Source of the DNA: Clostridioides difficile
GTDB taxonomy: Bacteria; Bacillota; Clostridia; Peptostreptococcales; Peptostreptococcaceae
Length of the DNA: 53,960 nt
Assembly: GCA_012955965.1 (NCBI GenBank)
Contig: JABBZI010000027.1
Span: 1 to 53,960, forward strand
Direction of reading: 5' to 3'
Position 1 is the first letter of the stretch. Every line of letters begins with the position of its first letter. Shown piece after piece: positions 49,321 to 53,960 of this stretch. The position numbers were made by a program, and so were the translations under genes. The notes beneath the pieces were generated by a model. That model searched no databases. It was not told where the DNA came from and was given only the letters and a program-made list of their open reading frames with translations.

Positions 49321-50232
49321 ATGAAAAAAAAAATAAATTATAAAAATAATTTGCAAAAATATGGAATGAATGAGTATCAAAAAATACATGAATTGGTATA
49401 TGAATTACAAGCTGGTTCAAAAGATGCAGCACAGGAATTAATTAATTCGTTTAGAACAATGCTAAATAAGTATATTTCTTTAATAATATATGGACAATAT
49501 TCTATAGAAGATTACTCAATAAGAAGTTTTATTAAATTATTTGTAGAAGAAGAACATGAACGATTGAAAATAAATTCGTATTTTGTTAATGGTCATGGTC
49601 AAATGATTGCAGATAAGACAGTTGCAAAAATAGTTGGGATATTTTCAAATAATGATAAAGAAGACATACAGCAAGAGATATGTGCTATTTTTTTATCGAT
49701 GTGCCATAAATATAAAGATACAAAACCGTCTTTTCACAATTATGTAAAGCGAAATTTTCATTATTATGTTTTTAGAAATTTAGAAAAATTATCTAAAGAC
49801 CCTGTAGCAAGAGGTCTATATTATCAGAAAAAGATATTCAAGATATATGATTCTGACCAACAGTTACCAATAGAAGAAACTATTTGTGATAAAAATGCAC
49901 AAAAAGAAATAGATGAAGTGCTCGATTATGTCGAGCTTTTTTATAATCTACAATTGTCAATTGCGATAATTGAAAAAGACATGACTATAAATATATATGA
50001 TGAAGAATTTTTAAATAATAATTGGATTAATGGAATTACATGTTCTAATATATTTAAAGATCTTACAACATTTGAAAGACGAATACTAGTGATGTGGTAT
50101 ATGAAGGATAATACTGATTCAGAAATAGCAGAGATGTTTGGGCTTTGCAGAGGGACAATAAATAAAAAAAGAGCTTGTGCAAAATCTAAATTGAAAAAGG
50201 CTGTTAGGTTAATTAATTACTTAAGTGAATGA
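49321..50232 (+). CDS. Divergent sigma-70-family factor, likely activator of the particle genes
   Basis: A 303-residue protein. The sigma region 2 helices appear in two pieces: AAQELINSFRTMLNKYIS (about 36-53) and DIQQEICAIFLSMCHKYK to NYVKRNFHYYVFRN (about 114-155), separated by about 60 extra residues. Region 4 is clear at the C-terminus: LTTFERRILVMWYMKDNTDS, EIAEMFGLCRGTINKKRACA, a helix-turn-helix for the -35 element. It should bind RNA polymerase core and direct it to special promoters, presumably those of the structural operon upstream. Similar small sigma factors drive bacteriocin or prophage late genes in clostridia. The gene ends at a bidirectional terminator shared with the PadR gene. 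Confidence 0.7.
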   Translation: MKKKINYKNNLQKYGMNEYQKIHELVYELQAGSKDAAQELINSFRTMLNKYISLIIYGQYSIEDYSIRSFIKLFVEEEHERLKINSYFVNGHGQMIADKTVAKIVGIFSNNDKEDIQQEICAIFLSMCHKYKDTKPSFHNYVKRNFHYYVFRNLEKLSKDPVARGLYYQKKIFKIYDSDQQLPIEETICDKNAQKEIDEVLDYVELFYNLQLSIAIIEKDMTINIYDEEFLNNNWINGITCSNIFKDLTTFERRILVMWYMKDNTDSEIAEMFGLCRGTINKKRACAKSKLKKAVRLINYLSE

Positions 50233-50255
50233 GAATTATTACTTATATGAAATTT

Positions 50256-50288
50256 AGACCACTCTAACTTAAAGAGTGGTCTTCTTTT
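50256..50288. terminator. Bidirectional terminator between sigma factor and PadR genes
   Basis: A perfect 10-bp stem (AGACCACTCT 50256-50265 with AGAGTGGTCT 50273-50282, loop of seven bases) followed by TCTTTT on the plus strand and an A-rich, T-rich-on-minus left flank. It separates two convergent genes. Confidence 0.85.
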
Positions 50289-50291
50289 GGA

Positions 50292-50669
50292 TTATTCTAA
50301 TTCATTTGCAATAGTATTATAAAAGTTTGCCGACTCTATTAGCATCTGTTTAAACTCAGCAGACCTTTCATTGTAGTAGATTCTTCCTTTTTCAGTTATC
50401 TTATAGAGTTTTTTGCGTTCTTTTTTTGTTGCAACTTCAATAAGACCTTTTGTGAGCATTTTTTCTATTATTGGATACATGGTTCCATTACTAGGTTTCC
50501 AAGATAAATTAAAACTACCTATGTAATCTGTAACTTCTTTCCCATAAACACAATCGTCTTTTTTTATCATTAAATTTAACGTGTATAGCTCTAAAAATAT
50601 ACCACTAGAAAATTTATTGTCATTTTCTTTTGTATTTACTGCTTTCATACCCATTGTTGAATATTTCAT
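50292..50669 (-). CDS. PadR-family transcriptional regulator
   Basis: A 125-residue protein; the start is set by AAAAGGAG just upstream of the ATG at 50669, and the longer reading frame upstream has no ribosome site. The winged helix is typical of PadR: LYTLNLMIKKDDCVYGKEV, then NGTMYPIIEKMLTKGLIEV, and the wing KERKKLYKITEKGRIYYNER. A short C-terminal helix (FKQMLIESANFYNTIANELE) would dimerise, as in the small PadR subfamily. Usually a repressor of an adjacent gene. It is transcribed away from the gene at 50935, so it may control that gene or itself; a link to the particle is only suggested by closeness. Confidence 0.8.
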   Translation of the reverse strand: MKYSTMGMKAVNTKENDNKFSSGIFLELYTLNLMIKKDDCVYGKEVTDYIGSFNLSWKPSNGTMYPIIEKMLTKGLIEVATKKERKKLYKITEKGRIYYNERSAEFKQMLIESANFYNTIANELE

Positions 50670-50934
50670 ATATTTTCTCCTTTTAAATATTATTTTTATA
50701 AATTCTGATAGAGTATTAATAGACAATTTACATGATAAATAATTTACATTATGTATTTGAATAATATAATTGAATCTACACTATGAATTTTAATTTATAT
50801 ATTTTATATAACTTTTATATGTGCTTGATTATTATTATATAACATCAAACAGTCGCAAACAACAATTAATAAGTTATAAAATGCTTAGCTTTATGCTATA
50901 AGTAAAATTTAAAATGAAGGAATGGTGAATAAAT
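50670..50934. promoter_or_regulatory. Divergent intergenic region with possible operator repeats
   Basis: An extremely A+T-rich region between divergent genes. TTTACAT occurs twice (50738-50760 area), the second within ACATTATGT, a small palindrome of a kind that PadR proteins can bind. TTATAAAAT and TATGCTATAAG near 50876-50902 are possible -10 elements for the plus-strand gene. No hairpin terminator or coding region seen. Confidence 0.3.
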
Positions 50935-51384
50935 ATGTGTAATAAAGATATACAAGAAGAAACTATTTTAGAACAAATAAAAAAAATAAATGAAAAAGAC
51001 AACAAGATAGTTACTAATATAGTAGATAATATTATAAATAAGATTTATGATGAAATCAATAATAATGAAAGCTTTAGTCTAAAACATGGTTTTTTAACTG
51101 TAGGAAGGTTACTAGTTATTTTAGCACAATCATTATGTGATAATGAAGAGCATTTTTCAAAAGAGTGTGATTTAGCAAAAGATATGGTTTTGGATAAGAT
51201 TATGGAAGCTATTATGCCAAAAGGTGATTATGAAAAAGCCATAGATGAGGATTTTGATATAGAGAATTTATCAATAAGAAGAATAATGCTTGCGCTTGGA
51301 ATAGCTGTAGATTATATTATATGGAAAACTGACTTAGCAAAAAATTATCAAGAAAATAGTAATAAGCAGCTATATACTAAATAA
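50935..51384 (+). CDS. Hypothetical helical protein
   Basis: A 149-residue acidic, helical cytoplasmic protein behind GAAGGAATGGTG. A middle segment (HGFLTVGRLLVILAQSLC) is moderately hydrophobic but not a clear membrane span. No recognised domain. It is divergent from the PadR gene and could be its target. It probably belongs to the chromosome rather than to the particle locus. Confidence 0.45.
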   Translation: MCNKDIQEETILEQIKKINEKDNKIVTNIVDNIINKIYDEINNNESFSLKHGFLTVGRLLVILAQSLCDNEEHFSKECDLAKDMVLDKIMEAIMPKGDYEKAIDEDFDIENLSIRRIMLALGIAVDYIIWKTDLAKNYQENSNKQLYTK

Positions 51385-51451
51385 GAGTTTTGACAAAGTA
51401 ATATTTTATATGGCAATATAAAGGTATAGAAAGTATTAGGAGGAACCTTGA

Positions 51452-52558
51452 GTGTTAAAAAAGTTGTTTGGTATTATGAAAAAAAGACAAAAATTTGATG
51501 AAGCAAAAGAAGAAGGTGAAATAGTATTAAAAAATGAAGAAGAATTATATAAAGAAGAGTTAATCGAAAAAGAACAAGTATTAATTGATAAAAAAGAAGT
51601 TGAAGTTTTAGAACAAGAAATATTTTCATCTGATGAAGATGATAAAATTTTAGGCAAGGAAGATATAGTATGTAGTAATAAAAGTGAAGTATCATATATA
51701 AAAGAAACAAATGTTAATAATGATAATAAAATATTGGATAAAGTGGAAACAGTAATTATTGATAAATATATAAATGATGAATACATAAGTGATGAAGACA
51801 AGGAAAAGTTAATTGAAAATAAAAAAGATGATTCAAAAAAAATTGAAGAACTTGAGCAAGGAGAAAGTTGTGTTTTATTAAAATATGATATTGAAGAAAA
51901 ACAAATAAGTGAAACAAGTGAATCTTTGACAGAAGAAGATTTAGATTACATAAAAGAAATAAAAATGAAAAGGGGAAAAAGTATAAAAGCAATAAACTTG
52001 TATACTAGAGAAGAAAATATTTTCGATACACATATACAATGTAGCAAAGACCTTAAAGTACCCTTAGGATATATAAGAGAAAATTTGAAATATGGATATA
52101 TGGATTATTTTGGCGATGCCATAAAATATCTAAGTAAAGTATTAAATATAGAAGAGTATTGTAAAAATGAATGGAGCTATTTGGAAAATAGTAAATCTCC
52201 ATCTGAGATATTTAATATTCTAAATGATAAGATATTTAGTACAAGACTTTCTGATAAAAAAAGGAATGAAATTTTAACCAATGACAAAATTGAGGCATTA
52301 AAAATGAATTATAAATTTGAATGTATCGATGAGGAGTATGATGAATATTTTAAAAAATATAAGTCTATAATCAAAAGAGGTGGAAAGAAAAAGATTGAAT
52401 TAGTAAATAAAAAAGGTGAAGTATTAGAGATATTTAAGTCTTTAGAAGAATGCTCTATTTATTTGCAAAAAGAAAAAAGTGAAGTTATACAGATGTTAAA
52501 GTATGGAGATACAAAAGTAGGAAGAAATTTTATAAGATATAGTTTAAGGAATATTTAA
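51452..52558 (+). CDS. Hypothetical protein with NUMOD-like DNA-binding repeats
   Basis: A 368-residue protein with a GTG start eight bases after AGGAGG. Residues 1-165 are strongly acidic low-complexity (runs of Glu, Asp, Lys). Two related segments follow: SIKAINLYTREENIFDTHIQ...LGYIRENLKYG (about 172-210) and KIELVNKKGEVLEIFKSLEE...VIQMLKYGD (about 313-355). Each has a strand, a strand, and a helix-turn-helix like NUMOD1 modules of homing endonucleases and related proteins. No nuclease motif is present. Perhaps a chromosome-associated regulator; the function is not known. Confidence 0.45.
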   Translation: MLKKLFGIMKKRQKFDEAKEEGEIVLKNEEELYKEELIEKEQVLIDKKEVEVLEQEIFSSDEDDKILGKEDIVCSNKSEVSYIKETNVNNDNKILDKVETVIIDKYINDEYISDEDKEKLIENKKDDSKKIEELEQGESCVLLKYDIEEKQISETSESLTEEDLDYIKEIKMKRGKSIKAINLYTREENIFDTHIQCSKDLKVPLGYIRENLKYGYMDYFGDAIKYLSKVLNIEEYCKNEWSYLENSKSPSEIFNILNDKIFSTRLSDKKRNEILTNDKIEALKMNYKFECIDEEYDEYFKKYKSIIKRGGKKKIELVNKKGEVLEIFKSLEECSIYLQKEKSEVIQMLKYGDTKVGRNFIRYSLRNI

Positions 52559-52668
52559 TTTCATTTTAAATTCATGAGAGTTTCATTTCTGATTCACACA
52601 TTTACTATTATTTTAATGTAAAATAATAAAAGTGAAGTATTGTACAAACAAAATTAAGGAGGATATTA

Positions 52669-53811
52669 ATGTCTGAAGAAAAAAATCCAAAAGAAAATAC
52701 GTTAGATGAAATTAAAAAGTCAGATAATGTAAGTTCTAAAAAAGATGATGTGTCAGGTGAAAAGAATACTGATAACAAAGTCAAAAAAAGAGAAATAAAA
52801 CTAAGTAACAAAACACTTAAAGCAGTTGTAGCAATTGTTGCAGTAGGAGCTATATGTTTAGGTGGAGGTTATGTCTTTGGCAAAGAAGCTGGGAGAAAGT
52901 TGCCAGCCACTTCAAAGCACTATAATAGCAATGAAGTAGTGGCTACTATTGGGGATAAAAAAATAACAGGTGAGATGTTAAGAAAAAGAATGGAGCCATT
53001 ATTTTTCTTAAATGCAAAAACTACTATGAGTGATGATGAAATACGTTCATATGAATCAAATATGATTGAAACTATGATTACATCTGATATATTATCTACT
53101 GAAGCAGCAAAAGAAAAGGTAAGTATAACTAATGATGAACTAGATGCTCAATATAACAATTTAATGACTAATATAGAATCTGCAATGGGCATGACTAAAG
53201 AAGAATTTTTAAAACAGTTTGATTTGACTGAAAAGTATATAAAAGAGGATATGAAAAAAGAACTAGTAGCATCAAAATACTTAAGTGAAAAAGCAAAAGT
53301 GACTGATAAAGAAGCTGAGAATTATTATGATAAAAACAAGAGCAATTATTTACAAGTTAGAGCTTCACATATTTTAATAAAAACTGTTGATGATAAAGGT
53401 AAACAAGTGAGTGATAGTAAAAAAGCTGAACTTAAAAAAGAAGCTGAAGAAATACTTAAAAAGGCACAAGCTGGAGAAGACTTCGCTACTTTAGCTAAAA
53501 AGTATTCTGAAGATAGTAGTGCAGAGTCAGGTGGGGATTTAGGATTCTTTGGAAAAGGTCAGATGGTGGAGTCTTTTGAAAAAGCTGCATTTGCTTTGAA
53601 AAAAGGTGAAATATCTAGTAAACTTGTAGAAAGTGATTATGGATATCATATAATTAAGAAAACAGATGAAAAATATCAACCATTTGAAGAAATAAAATCA
53701 GATTTAGTAAGTAGTTTAACATCAGAAAAACAAAATTTACTTATAAACAATTTAAAAGAAAAATATAAAGTTGAAATTACAGATAAATATCAAATGAAAG
53801 CTAAACAATAA
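52669..53811 (+). CDS. prsA: PrsA-type foldase (parvulin peptidyl-prolyl isomerase)
   Basis: A 380-residue protein behind AAGGAGG. Residues 1-50 are a charged cytoplasmic tail, residues 51-71 a membrane anchor (AVVAIVAVGAICLGGGYVFG). The cysteine in it is preceded by Ile and lacks a good lipobox, so a signal anchor is likelier than a lipoprotein. Then a SurA/PrsA N-domain (VVATIGDKKITGEMLRKRME...) and a parvulin domain (about 230-330) with ASHILIKT, FATLAKKYSED, SGGDLGFFGKGQM and YGYHIIKK. It helps exported proteins fold outside the membrane. A typical housekeeping gene, so it marks the chromosomal flank. It has its own terminator. Confidence 0.85.
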   Translation: MSEEKNPKENTLDEIKKSDNVSSKKDDVSGEKNTDNKVKKREIKLSNKTLKAVVAIVAVGAICLGGGYVFGKEAGRKLPATSKHYNSNEVVATIGDKKITGEMLRKRMEPLFFLNAKTTMSDDEIRSYESNMIETMITSDILSTEAAKEKVSITNDELDAQYNNLMTNIESAMGMTKEEFLKQFDLTEKYIKEDMKKELVASKYLSEKAKVTDKEAENYYDKNKSNYLQVRASHILIKTVDDKGKQVSDSKKAELKKEAEEILKKAQAGEDFATLAKKYSEDSSAESGGDLGFFGKGQMVESFEKAAFALKKGEISSKLVESDYGYHIIKKTDEKYQPFEEIKSDLVSSLTSEKQNLLINNLKEKYKVEITDKYQMKAKQ

Positions 53812-53854
53812 ATTAAGTCAATTTACTAAAAAAAGAAAATTTTGATATATAGAT

Positions 53855-53905
53855 AAAAGCTATTTTTGTTCTCATATAGAGAATTTAAAATAGCTTTTGT
53901 TATTT
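53855..53905 (+). terminator. Terminator after prsA
   Basis: A 12-bp stem (AAAAGCTATTTT 53855-53866 with AAAATAGCTTTT 53887-53898) contains an inner 5-bp stem (TTCTC 53869-53873 with GAGAA 53879-53883), followed by GTTATTTT. A strong terminator, probably working in both directions. Confidence 0.85.
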
Positions 53906-53933
53906 TAGAATAAAAACAATTTATATATATGAA

Positions 53934-53960
53934 TTGACAAAATAATAACTTGCAGAAAAA
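53934..53960 (+). promoter_or_regulatory. Possible -35 element of the next gene
   Basis: TTGACA at 53934-53939 is a perfect consensus -35 box after the prsA terminator. The matching -10 box would fall at or past the window edge, so the promoter cannot be confirmed. Confidence 0.3.

Noticed and set aside
51436-51992. Minus-strand reading frames opposite the acidic protein gene
   Set aside because: They are mirror images of Glu/Lys/Asp-rich coding (giving Leu/Phe/Ser-rich products), without ribosome sites; the plus-strand gene explains the region.
1-53960. CRISPR array, reverse transcriptase-based diversity generator, tRNA or rRNA genes
   Set aside because: I saw no regularly spaced repeats, no reverse transcriptase motif and no tRNA-like clover sequence, although the modular adhesins made a diversity generator worth looking for.

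Overview
The window is strongly A+T-rich, low-GC Gram-positive DNA. Its genes are closely packed with good AGGAGG-type ribosome binding sites and occasional GTG/TTG starts. The codon use, a PrsA-type foldase and an IS605-type TnpB fit a Peptostreptococcaceae or clostridial chromosome. Clostridioides difficile or a close relative is my best guess; this is a guess from style, not a search result.

Positions 1-863 are the 3' part of an IS200/IS605-family element (tnpB plus a structured right end). It sits inside the 5' part of a LamG-domain tail adhesin gene and may be an IStron. Positions 864-9561 hold five modular adhesin-like genes built by shuffling a few domains: an N-terminal GWKR domain, a GGWP...GFRPML domain, LamG, F5/8-type C (discoidin-like), Ig-like, and a coiled-coil tail.

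Positions 9732-26250 are the core of a contractile tail: a short sheath paralog, a small neck/terminator-like protein, a 768-residue sheath with extra Ig-like domains, three tail-tube-family proteins (one carrying a peptidoglycan-binding domain), two tail-chaperone-like proteins, a 1213-residue hub, a spike, a gp25-like protein and two baseplate-J-type wedge proteins. Positions 26266-48349 encode very large baseplate, fibre and decoration proteins. These include two proteins of more than 1100 residues, a fibre with an SGDTMTGNL motif, a run of discoidin-like proteins and a protein with a possible amidotransferase-like fold.

Positions 48592-50232 hold two small proteins (one zinc-binding) and a divergent sigma factor that is the natural candidate to switch on the structural operon. 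A PadR-type repressor (minus strand), two uncharacterised proteins and prsA follow and look like chromosomal flank.

The most notable property is what is missing. In about 49 kb I see no capsid, portal, terminase, integrase, tape-measure protein, AAA+ ATPase, endolysin or clear holin. The locus therefore reads as a large headless contractile particle (tailocin or extracellular contractile injection system) or the tail half of a large prophage whose head genes lie upstream. It has duplicated sheath, tube, chaperone and wedge genes and an unusually rich set of carbohydrate- and surface-binding modules.
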